From contig DJTQ01000029.1 in assembly GCA_002439285.1 (NCBI GenBank), positions 1 through 13,810 of the forward strand: a stretch of DNA of 13,810 nt, read 5' to 3'. Source of the stretch: Paenibacillaceae bacterium UBA6304. GTDB lineage: Bacteria > Bacillota > Bacilli > Paenibacillales > Paenibacillaceae. Shown piece after piece: positions 1 to 6,234 of the stretch (position 1 is the stretch's first letter; every line of letters begins with the position of its first letter). The notes below the pieces were generated by a model. That model was given only the letters and a program-made list of their open reading frames with translations. It did not search any database and was not told the origin of the DNA. Made by a program: the position numbers and the translations under genes.

Positions 1-446
1 ATACGCAGATCATAGGCCGTCAGATCCAGTTCCTCTACTTCCAACTCAGGGTCTTCGTTCATCGCCGATTTAAACTTCTCGAAATGCTGCTTCTTGGCCT
101 GAAGCCGTTCGGATTCCGTCAGTTGTAAATTCAAGCGCTCCTTCTCCAATTGTTCCTGGATCTCGTCCATTTTGAGATTCAACAGAACCTGACCTTTAGT
201 AACGGAGTCCCCAAGCTTAATATTTAGCTTTCCAATCACCCCGCTGGCCGGAGAATAGACCTCCGTCGTCTTCCCCGGCTCCAGCTTGCCATTGGTGTAA
301 ATCTCCTCTATAATCGTCCCCTCAACAACCTCGGCGGTCTTCACCGGCGTTGCCCGTTTCGTGTTCATCAAATTAACAAGAACCAGGCCGATCACAATTA
401 ATGCAAGAATAAGTCCCCAAAACCACTTTCTTTTTAGCACTTCCAT
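1..446 (-). CDS. HlyD/YknX-type efflux adaptor (membrane fusion) protein, N-terminal part
   Basis: Partial gene: 148 codons are visible and the frame stays open to the left edge. The protein starts with a short basic stretch (MEVLKRK), then one hydrophobic segment at about residues 9-26 (signal anchor), then a biotinyl-lipoyl-like domain at about 58-105 containing SPASGVIGKL and KLGDSVTKGQVLL. A charged, heptad-like helix begins near 110 (MDEIQEQLEKERLN), as expected for the coiled-coil hairpin of these adaptors. Family members link an inner-membrane ABC or RND pump to the outside; in Gram-positives they usually partner a MacB-like ABC ATPase and permease, which would lie beyond the left edge. 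The ATG at 446 has an in-frame GTG directly before it (449), so either could be the start. It lies 22 bp after the Yip1-family gene and is surely co-transcribed with it. The YknX assignment rests on this context. Confidence 0.88.
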   Translation of the reverse strand, partial: MEVLKRKWFWGLILALIVIGLVLVNLMNTKRATPVKTAEVVEGTIIEEIYTNGKLEPGKTTEVYSPASGVIGKLNIKLGDSVTKGQVLLNLKMDEIQEQLEKERLNLQLTESERLQAKKQHFEKFKSAMNEDPELEVEELDLTAYDLR

Positions 447-468
447 CACCTATCCCATTCTCTAATCA

Positions 469-1110
469 TCACACGAACAACAGCGAACCCAGTGAAAACA
501 CGAGCCAGGTACCGACAATCCACATGCCTACCGTCTTCCGCGGGCGCTGCATCATCACTGAAGCACCGATTACATAGAGGACCAAGCCCCAGATAGCGAA
601 CGGATTCGTCAACGACAAAAGGTAATACAACGTACTTGTCTTATCGGATACCAGGGCGGCCAGGCTGAGTGAAACGTCCGTGGTCGCTTGGGCTTCGGTA
701 GCATATACCATAATTCCGGTAAGCAAGCTGCCCAGCATCCCGGGCAAAGCCGCGTAGGACATCATCGTTACCAACTGCATGTACTTCGCTTCGCCGCGGA
801 CAATCAGGTTCAGAAGCACATACAGCAGAGCTCCGACAAAAATCATGGCCGCTAAACTAAGCGGCGCCGTGACTATGGTGACGAGATTGGTAGATGCCAC
901 AATGGCGTCCATGTTGCCTGGATCGACCAGCCCTTGCTTTTCTAAGGTATCAATGGTCGTCTGCTCTATGGCCGGCAACTGCAAATAAATCGTCACTACG
1001 GATACTGCCATAAGCAAGATTAGCGGCAAGATCCATGCCGTCTTGCTTTTCTCCCTGACCCTATTGAACGTTTCCGCAGGTGACACAAAAATAGTGAACA
1101 AGTTTTTCAA
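469..1110 (-). CDS. Yip1-family (YknW-like) integral membrane protein
   Basis: A small polytopic membrane protein of about 213 residues. It starts KNLFTIFVSPAETFNRV, the typical opening of bacterial Yip1-domain proteins, and has about five hydrophobic segments with short loops. The B. subtilis homologue YknW is encoded directly before the adaptor YknX and helps assemble the YknXYZ ABC complex that protects against the SdpC toxin; this gene occupies the same position. The frame can open at a TTG at 1116, but the AGGGAGGA ribosome binding site abuts that codon, whereas the TTG at 1110 lies six bases beyond it, so I use 1110. No ATG fits. I am sure of the family and fairly sure of the YknW role, because the ATPase and permease partners are not visible. 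Confidence 0.85.
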   Translation of the reverse strand: MKNLFTIFVSPAETFNRVREKSKTAWILPLILLMAVSVVTIYLQLPAIEQTTIDTLEKQGLVDPGNMDAIVASTNLVTIVTAPLSLAAMIFVGALLYVLLNLIVRGEAKYMQLVTMMSYAALPGMLGSLLTGIMVYATEAQATTDVSLSLAALVSDKTSTLYYLLSLTNPFAIWGLVLYVIGASVMMQRPRKTVGMWIVGTWLVFSLGSLLFV

Positions 1111-1177
1111 ATGCAATCCTCCCTAACTCTCCGATTTTCAATCCTTAGGTATGTATTAGTATCAAGCTGTTATTATG

Positions 1178-1206
1178 TATACGAATAACTTCGGAGGAAA
1201 GATTCG
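1178..1206 (-). promoter_or_regulatory. Candidate ECF-sigma (SigW-like) promoter for the Yip1/HlyD operon
   Basis: On the minus strand CGAATC (1206-1201) is followed after 17 bases by CGTATA (1183-1178), about 70 bases before the Yip1 start codon. The SigW consensus known from B. subtilis is TGAAAC, about 16 bases, CGTA. The -10 is a full match and the -35 matches four of six. B. subtilis yknWXYZ is a SigW operon, which makes the match more meaningful than chance alone. No good vegetative promoter stands out nearby. Confidence 0.35.
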
Positions 1207-1239
1207 GATGCTTGAGAAAAATTTCGCATGAATGAGAAA

Positions 1240-1442
1240 TGTTTAGCGGACTTTTTGGGCTCTATTTTCCTAAACGTAGGATCGTTCCCGCAAATAAGGC
1301 CCTTTTGGGGCCCTATTTGTCTCAATCTCGCTCATCATTGGCCTTTTGGGCATGGCGTCTACAAAATAAGACCCCGAAAGTCCTCTATTCCCCTCTAATA
1401 GCTAATAATAGTGCAAATAACGCCCTGAAAGTCCCCTATTTT
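1240..1442. repeat. Four degenerate copies of a palindromic intergenic element
   Basis: Gene-free stretch between nadE and the Yip1 gene. Four related units of about 28 bp lie at 1241-1275, 1291-1319, 1363-1389 and 1415-1442. They share the pattern AAATAA, then a GC-rich core around CCC and GAAAG or TTTTGGG, then CTATTT. The second copy is a near-perfect hairpin: CAAATA pairs with TATTTG, and GGCCC with GGGCC, around a TTTT loop, with one A/C mismatch. The first copy is additionally bounded by GTTTAG and CTAAAC. A fifth core (GGCCTTTTGGGC) lies at 1340-1351. The hairpins could end transcripts from either side, but none has a proper T tract. I recall similar elements between genes in Paenibacillus; their function is unknown. 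Confidence 0.6.
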
Positions 1443-1488
1443 CTAAAAGCAACGTTTCGCCAACCTCCCGTTCGTTCAACTCAGCGAA

Positions 1489-1585
1489 GACCTAGAACTC
1501 AACGACCTAGAACTCGACGACTTAGATCCCGAGGACTGACTTGGACTTAGACCCCGAAGAATCAGATCCCCGGAATCGGACTCCG
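1489..1585. repeat. Degenerate 13-15 bp tandem repeat overlapping the 3' end of nadE
   Basis: Units GACCTAGAACTCAAC (1489), GACCTAGAACTCGAC (1504) and GACTTAGATCCCGAG (1519) follow each other at an exact 15-bp period. After a 10-bp break come GACTTAGACCCCGAA (1544), GAATCAGATCCCCGG (1559) and a shorter GAATCGGACTCCG (1573). The last two units include the nadE stop codon and final codons. The first two units differ at one base only, so the array looks recent there and older towards the gene. Confidence 0.6.
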
Positions 1586-2371
1586 TTTATGCTCCGTCTT
1601 CCGGTATAACGACTCCAGCCGTTCCCGGACGGCAGGATCAACGTCTTTCCCTTCCAGATAGTCGCTGTTATCCTCATAGCTGATTCCAAGTTCCTGCTCG
1701 TCGGTTTGCCCCGCCCACAGGCCGGCTGTCGGTGCCTTGTCAATCACGCCTGCCGGCACACCGAGATGACGCGCAAGCTGCCGCACCTGCCGTTTGTTCA
1801 GCGAACTTAGCGGGGTAATGTCGACGGCGCCGTCTCCCCATTTGGTATAAAAGCCCGTGACCGCTTCCGAAGCATGGTCGGTGCCGACCACCAATAGATT
1901 GAGTTCAAAAGAGAGGGCGTACTGCATGATCATCCGGGTCCGGGCTTTGACATTGCCTTTGCCCTTATGGCTCAAATGCCGGAATTGTCCGATCCCCTTT
2001 AGTCCATGTTCTACTTCCAACGCGATTTCGTCCACCGTATCCTCAATATTCGTCTCTACCGTATGCGTCAAACCGAAGGCTTTAGCGACCTCGTAGCTGT
2101 GAGCGATATCCTCCTGTTCTCCGTACGGCTGAAAGACCCCGAGCGTAATATATTCCCGTCCTGTCTCCTGCGTCAGTTCATCCGTCGCACGTTTGCATAG
2201 CCCCGTCGCCACCGCGCTATCAATCCCGCCGCTAATTGCGATAAGCAATCCGGTCGTACGCGAGCCCAATACTTGCTCCTTCAGAAAATCCACCCGTCTG
2301 CGAATTTCCTCAGCCGCATCGATTGTGGATTTCACTCCCAAACGGCTGATAATCTCCTGCTGCAAACTCAT
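1562..2371 (-). CDS. nadE: NH3-dependent NAD+ synthetase
   Basis: Makes NAD+ from nicotinic acid adenine dinucleotide with ATP and ammonia, the last step of NAD synthesis, in the cytosol as a homodimer. The 269-aa length is typical of the ammonia-dependent form without a glutaminase domain. The N-type ATP pyrophosphatase P-loop SGGIDS is at residues 47-52. Further family motifs are KGNVKARTRM, GTDHASEAVTGF and TKWGDGAVDITPL, then ELGISYED and a C-terminal EHKR. The ATG at 2371 follows GGAGGG at good spacing. The protein ends HKRSPIPGI, without the FDDWWK tail of the B. subtilis enzyme, and its last codons lie in a tandem repeat. The stop and the bases behind it resemble the repeat units, so the tail may be recent. 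The gene stands alone, about 100 bp after the bacilliredoxin gene. Confidence 0.95.
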   Translation of the reverse strand: MSLQQEIISRLGVKSTIDAAEEIRRRVDFLKEQVLGSRTTGLLIAISGGIDSAVATGLCKRATDELTQETGREYITLGVFQPYGEQEDIAHSYEVAKAFGLTHTVETNIEDTVDEIALEVEHGLKGIGQFRHLSHKGKGNVKARTRMIMQYALSFELNLLVVGTDHASEAVTGFYTKWGDGAVDITPLSSLNKRQVRQLARHLGVPAGVIDKAPTAGLWAGQTDEQELGISYEDNSDYLEGKDVDPAVRERLESLYRKTEHKRSPIPGI

Positions 2372-2400
2372 TTTCTATCCCTCCGTCATCTTTATCTCTT

Positions 2401-2446
2401 AAATATACAAAACGCCCCGCAAGTCGCTTAAATGCCGAGCTGCGGG
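2401..2446 (-). terminator. Candidate rho-independent terminator after the bacilliredoxin gene
   Basis: Read on the minus strand, CCCGCA (2446-2441) pairs with TGCGGG (2421-2416) around a 19-base loop that holds a further TCG/CGA pairing. GCG and TTTTGTATATTT follow. It sits 30 bases after the bacilliredoxin stop and before nadE, so it would separate the two genes. The large loop and interrupted T run make it a moderate candidate. Confidence 0.45.
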
Positions 2447-2475
2447 ACGCGGGGTCCAATCATTAAGTTAGAGCC

Positions 2476-2910
2476 TTAACGGCAAAAACGGTCAAATGCG
2501 CTTGTCAGATCGGCGGCAATTTCTGCAGCCGAACGATCTTCAATTTGATGGCGCTCGATAAAATGAACGAGTTCTCCATCCTTCATCAGCGCAATCGAAG
2601 GCGATGAAGGCGGATACGGGGCAAAGTATTCCCGTGCTGTTGCCGTTGCCTCTTTATCCTGTCCTGCAAATACCGTAAATAGGTGGTCCGGGGTCAAATC
2701 ATGTTGTAGCGCTTTAGCCACGCCAGGTCGGCATTGGCCAGCCGCACAACCGCAAACCGAATTTACGACGACGAGTGTCGTTCCTTTTGCACTAGGCAAC
2801 GATTCCTGTACTTCCTCAGGTGTACGAAGCTCCTGAATCCCCAAAGAGGTCAGTTCATCCCGCATGGGTTGAACCATGTCTCTCATATATTGGTCAAATG
2901 ACATTGACAT
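2476..2910 (-). CDS. BrxA/BrxB-family bacilliredoxin (YphP/YqiW family)
   Basis: A small thioredoxin-fold cytosolic protein of 144 residues, the family's normal length. Family members remove bacillithiol from S-bacillithiolated proteins after oxidative stress. The CGC active site lies at residues 53-55 within VVVNSVCGCAAG. Other family signatures are FTVFAGQDKEATA and the PPSSPSIALMKDGE stretch, followed by FIERHQIE. The residue two after the AAG is Cys60 (AAGQCRPG), where B. subtilis BrxA and BrxB, as I recall them, have alanine, giving a third nearby cysteine. AAGGAG lies ahead of the ATG at 2910; a second in-frame ATG at 2904 is less well placed. A promoter and a strong leader hairpin lie upstream. 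BrxA and BrxB cannot be told apart from sequence alone. Confidence 0.93.
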   Translation of the reverse strand: MSMSFDQYMRDMVQPMRDELTSLGIQELRTPEEVQESLPSAKGTTLVVVNSVCGCAAGQCRPGVAKALQHDLTPDHLFTVFAGQDKEATATAREYFAPYPPSSPSIALMKDGELVHFIERHQIEDRSAAEIAADLTSAFDRFCR

Positions 2911-2941
2911 CCTGTTTCACTCCTTATCCCAACTTGTGTCT

Positions 2942-2963
2942 CGATAGCGGGCCTCCCGCTTCG
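2942..2963 (-). promoter_or_regulatory. Strong hairpin in the bacilliredoxin leader
   Basis: AGCGGG (2946-2951) and CCCGCT (2955-2960) form a perfect six-base stem around a three-base loop, extended by CGA/TCG past one bulged base. It lies between the candidate promoter and the ribosome binding site, so it would form in the 5' untranslated RNA. No T run follows, so it is not an ordinary terminator. It could be a leader stability element or a protein site; the sequence does not decide. Confidence 0.4.
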
Positions 2964-2980
2964 GCGTCAAACTATATATA

Positions 2981-3008
2981 ATTATACATTCATAAGGAAG
3001 GAAAGCAA
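2981..3008 (-). promoter_or_regulatory. Candidate SigA promoter for the bacilliredoxin gene
   Basis: On the minus strand TTGCTT (3008-3003) and a perfect TATAAT (2986-2981) are 16 bases apart, about 70 bases before the start codon. The -35 matches only three of six positions, but the -10 is ideal and sits in an AT-rich run (GTATAATTATATATAG). Confidence 0.5.
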
Positions 3009-3075
3009 CTTTACGTCATCGGTCATATGTATAATTCCACAATGGCAATTCCCTTACAACACAAGGATTTGCGGT

Positions 3076-4812
3076 CTAATCGGTAATCACGGAACGGACT
3101 GTATTGCGGTGAAGGTCTGAAGTTTGGGCAGCGGGGAAAAACACCGTAAACGTCGTCCCTTCTCCTTCAACCGAATCAACGCTGATCTTGCCGCTATGAC
3201 GCTCCATAATGCTGAGACAAAGCGACAGCCCTAATCCCGTTCCCTGCGATTTTGTCGTGAAAAATGGTTCAAACAGCCTCTCCTGCTGGGCCGGGGAAAT
3301 GCCCGCACCCGTATCCTTCACATACAGTTCCACTCCGTCAGCGATACATTTCGTTTCCAATATCAGTTGTCCTTTTTCGTCCATCGCTTCCATTCCGTTG
3401 CGCCCAAGATTCAAAATCAATTGCTTGATTTCCTTCTGGTTCAGCAGCAACTCCGGTACTTCATCATCCAGCTTGACCTCGATACTCTGGCCACGAAGAT
3501 TAGCATCCGCCCACAAGAGCGGCGTCAATTCATGGATAATATCGTGCAAGCTGCACAGTTCCATTTTGACCGCCCGGTTCTGGGCTAGAGACAAAAAGTC
3601 GTTAATGATGCTGTTGGCACGATCCAATTCCTCCATCACGATCCGATAATAATGATCCAGGGAAGAAGGGCTCTTCTCCCGCATCAATTGAAGAAAGCCC
3701 CGGACAACAGCCATGGGATTGCGGATTTCATGGGTAATTCCAGCAGCCATCTGTCCTACCAGGCTAAGTCGTTCGACATGATTCAGTTCCTTGCGAAACG
3801 TTTCCAGTTCGGTGATGTCCTGAATTACGAGCACCGCGCCGATCGTTTCGTCCGTGTGGCCTTTTTTGATCGGCGACGTACTGGTAAAATAGATTTGATC
3901 TCCACTTTGAAGTAACTCCCGGGTTTTGGCATTTTTCTCTAGCGTCTCTGCTGCCCGGGAAATCAGCACTTGGAACTCAATGTCGGCAAGGACCTTGTTC
4001 AGCTTGTGTTTAATCAGGTTTTCACGATTAGCCGTAGGGTTGCTACGACGGTACAGACGGAGAAATGTCTCGTTAATCGCCATAATATCTCCCTGCCTAT
4101 CGAGCAAAATAATACTCAGAGGAGTGGCATCCATACTCTGCTGAAGCTTCTCCGCCTCACGGAAGTAGTTGCGCGACAACTGCATCACCTGGAGACGAAG
4201 CTTCTCCTTCTCCAGCGTATGCTCAATCATATAGACGAACAGCGAACCGATCAGAAGCGTAACAAGGATATTAATCGCCGCCGTAGCTATTGAAAACAAA
4301 TCGTTTCGAAGCGACTCTATCCCGGTCAAAAACGGAGAAGAAGTAATCATTAACTCACCGGCGACAAAAAATACGGACAGGGTTATAACCTTCCCGTGCC
4401 GACCGGTCATTTTAAAATAATTTGAAGTTAGGAGCACCAGGGGATACAACAGCATTCCCGTTTCCAGGATCAAACCGGAAAATGTGAAGTTTAATGCAAA
4501 TAAGGGATAGAGCAACAATTGAAACATTCCCAACGCAATACCCTCTCGCAGCCTGCCATAGAGCATTAAGGCAAACAGCGGCAGAATACCATAGTTAATC
4601 GGAATCGTGTCCCATAAGCGGGTGGAAAAAACAGAGCATAGCAGCATACTTAGCATACAAGTATACAAAAGCCCTATGAAATAGGAATTTTTGTGGCCGA
4701 CCCCTTCTTTCGGCATCAAATCGGAGACGGATTTCCCATAGGTTAGCGGGAACAAAAATGCAGGCAAACCGGCGATCATCATTTGCAGCAGAACTTCCTT
4801 TAACTCCCCCAC
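3076..4812 (-). CDS. KinB-like sensor histidine kinase with a PAS domain
   Basis: A 578-aa membrane sensor kinase. The N-terminal 195 residues are hydrophobic with about six membrane segments, as in B. subtilis KinB. A short coiled linker (198-225) and a PAS-like domain (about 225-335, including LLDRQGDIMAINETF and VLVIQDITELE) follow. The H box is GITHEIRNPMAVVRGF with the phospho-accepting His361. The ATPase domain has its N box at 468-472 (LNLGRN), G1 at 500-504 (DTGAG), and G2 at 524-530 (GTGLGLS) after FFTTKSQ. The HEIRNPMAVVRGF type is shared with kinases that phosphorylate Spo0F in the sporulation phosphorelay. No response regulator gene is adjacent, which fits an orphan phosphorelay kinase. 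The start is GTG at 4812, six bases after AGGAGGG. The signal sensed is unknown. KinB itself lacks a PAS domain, so I do not give that name. Confidence 0.92.
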   Translation of the reverse strand: MGELKEVLLQMMIAGLPAFLFPLTYGKSVSDLMPKEGVGHKNSYFIGLLYTCMLSMLLCSVFSTRLWDTIPINYGILPLFALMLYGRLREGIALGMFQLLLYPLFALNFTFSGLILETGMLLYPLVLLTSNYFKMTGRHGKVITLSVFFVAGELMITSSPFLTGIESLRNDLFSIATAAINILVTLLIGSLFVYMIEHTLEKEKLRLQVMQLSRNYFREAEKLQQSMDATPLSIILLDRQGDIMAINETFLRLYRRSNPTANRENLIKHKLNKVLADIEFQVLISRAAETLEKNAKTRELLQSGDQIYFTSTSPIKKGHTDETIGAVLVIQDITELETFRKELNHVERLSLVGQMAAGITHEIRNPMAVVRGFLQLMREKSPSSLDHYYRIVMEELDRANSIINDFLSLAQNRAVKMELCSLHDIIHELTPLLWADANLRGQSIEVKLDDEVPELLLNQKEIKQLILNLGRNGMEAMDEKGQLILETKCIADGVELYVKDTGAGISPAQQERLFEPFFTTKSQGTGLGLSLCLSIMERHSGKISVDSVEGEGTTFTVFFPAAQTSDLHRNTVRSVITD

Positions 4813-4913
4813 GCTCTCCCTCCTTTGGCGGAAGAATTCCTTCTATTTCCGATTAAAACATAGGCGACAAAGTTTTACAATATTTCTTGTTTTAGATAAA
4901 AGAAACAAAGTTC

Positions 4914-4934
4914 ATTTGTAAAAAAAGTACAAAT
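4914..4934 (+). promoter_or_regulatory. Operator-like inverted repeat ahead of the flavoprotein gene
   Basis: ATTTGTA and TACAAAT form a perfect seven-base inverted repeat with a seven-base A-rich spacer (AAAAAAG), ending about 18 bases before the start codon at 4953 and overlapping the leader. A weak promoter (TTTACA at 4874, then TAAAAG 17 bases on) lies upstream. The spot suits a repressor site, but I cannot name a regulator, and AT-rich DNA yields such repeats by chance. Confidence 0.3.
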
Positions 4935-4952
4935 AAAAAAAGGGGCGTTCAT

Positions 4953-6227
4953 ATGAAAAATTACGAGGTAATCGTTATCGGAGGCGGACCATCGGGTTTG
5001 ATGGCGGCGATCGCAGCCGCAGAGAAAGGCGCGAGCGTCGCTCTGCTTGATAAAGGGGACAAGCTGGGCCGTAAACTCGGGATTTCGGGAGGCGGACGGT
5101 GTAATGTTACGAACGCAAAGGAGATCGATGAACTGATTACCTTTATCCCCGGGGGCGGACGGTTCCTGCATAGTGCCTTCTCTTTGTTCAGCAACCGGGA
5201 CATTATCGCATTCTTTGAGAACTTGGGGATTCCTCTGAAGGAAGAGGACAACGGAAGGATGTTTCCGGTATCCGATAAAGCCAAGACCGTCGTCGACACC
5301 CTGATCGGCAAAGCCAGATCGCTGGGCGTTACGCTGCTGACGCATCATACGGTCCGAGAGTTGTTTTTTAAGAACGGGAGTGTAGAGGGAATTACACTGG
5401 CAAATGGAGAAAAAATAGGCACACAAGCGATCGTGGTGGCGACCGGCGGAAAATCCGTCCCCCATACAGGTTCAACGGGAGACGGATATCCATGGGCGGA
5501 GGCAGCCGGCCACAGTATCACTGAGCTGTTCCCTACCGAAGTTCCGATCATTTCGAAGGAAAAGTTTATAGTCAACCGGGAACTGCAAGGCTTGTCGCTC
5601 CGCGATGTGAAGCTGTCTGTGCTCGATCCTAGGGGCAAAACCGTTATTTCCCATCGGGGCGACATGATCTTCACCCATTTCGGGCTTTCCGGCCCGATCG
5701 CACTGCGCTGCAGCGGGTTCCTTCGCGGAGTCAAAAAGAAACATAACGTATCCGAAGTCACGATGACAATTAACTTATTTCCCGACCTTTCGCACGCGGA
5801 ACTGGAATCCTTTATCCGCAAGGCAGGGGCGGCCGAACCGAAAAAGGCATTGAAGAACGTGCTCAAGGGAACGGTCACGGAGCGATTGCTCCCGCTCCTG
5901 TTCGAAAGAGCCGGACTGCCCGGAGAAACTACGTATGAGCATCTCCCTAAGGAAGCCTTGCTGGCCTTCGTAACGGAGGCGCAGAACTTCCGGATTCAGG
6001 TAACCGGAACCCGTCCTTTCGAAGAGGCGTTTGTCACCGGGGGTGGTGTTAACCTAAAGGAAATCAATCCGAAAACGATGGGTTCGAAGCTGATGGCAGG
6101 TCTTTTCTTTTGCGGCGAGGTGCTCGACATCCACGGCTACACCGGCGGGTATAACATCACGGCAGCCTTCGCCACAGGATATACCGCCGGTCATCACGCC
6201 GCGAAATCGGCGCAGGGGGAATTATAG
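4953..6227 (+). CDS. BaiN/YhiN-family (HI0933-like) FAD-dependent oxidoreductase
   Basis: A 424-aa soluble flavoprotein of the HI0933/YhiN family (B. subtilis YtfP), often labelled aminoacetone oxidase family or NAD(P)/FAD-dependent oxidoreductase. The N-terminal Rossmann motif is VIVIGGGPSGLMAA (G10, G12, G15). The family signature GRKLGISGGGRCNVTN is at 39-54, ATGGKSVPHTGSTGDGY lies near 165-181, and the C-terminal CGEVLDIHGYTGGYN closes the FAD site. Length is normal for the family. The physiological substrate of these proteins is poorly known; one gut member acts on bile-acid intermediates, which says nothing about this one. The ATG at 4953 has only a weak AGGGGC site. The gene diverges from the kinase gene and its stop is seven bases from the ecsB-like stop on the other strand, so the two transcripts must overlap. 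Confidence 0.93.
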   Translation: MKNYEVIVIGGGPSGLMAAIAAAEKGASVALLDKGDKLGRKLGISGGGRCNVTNAKEIDELITFIPGGGRFLHSAFSLFSNRDIIAFFENLGIPLKEEDNGRMFPVSDKAKTVVDTLIGKARSLGVTLLTHHTVRELFFKNGSVEGITLANGEKIGTQAIVVATGGKSVPHTGSTGDGYPWAEAAGHSITELFPTEVPIISKEKFIVNRELQGLSLRDVKLSVLDPRGKTVISHRGDMIFTHFGLSGPIALRCSGFLRGVKKKHNVSEVTMTINLFPDLSHAELESFIRKAGAAEPKKALKNVLKGTVTERLLPLLFERAGLPGETTYEHLPKEALLAFVTEAQNFRIQVTGTRPFEEAFVTGGGVNLKEINPKTMGSKLMAGLFFCGEVLDIHGYTGGYNITAAFATGYTAGHHAAKSAQGEL

Positions 6228-6234
6228 TGCAAGT

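Noticed and set aside
1239..1550. A 103-codon plus-strand frame across the intergenic repeats.
   Set aside because: It is made of the palindromic and tandem repeats, has no good ribosome binding site, and reads as low-complexity Arg/Pro/Thr sequence.
1562..1600. Apparent truncation of NadE because it lacks the FDDWWK tail of the B. subtilis enzyme.
   Set aside because: As I recall, many NadE proteins of other branches end soon after HKR with a Pro-rich tail, and the rest of the protein resembles that branch, so damage is not shown. The repeat overlap is reported separately.
2973..2990. A PerR-box-like sequence at the bacilliredoxin promoter.
   Set aside because: Only the left half matches well, and that half is simply the -10 element in AT-rich DNA.
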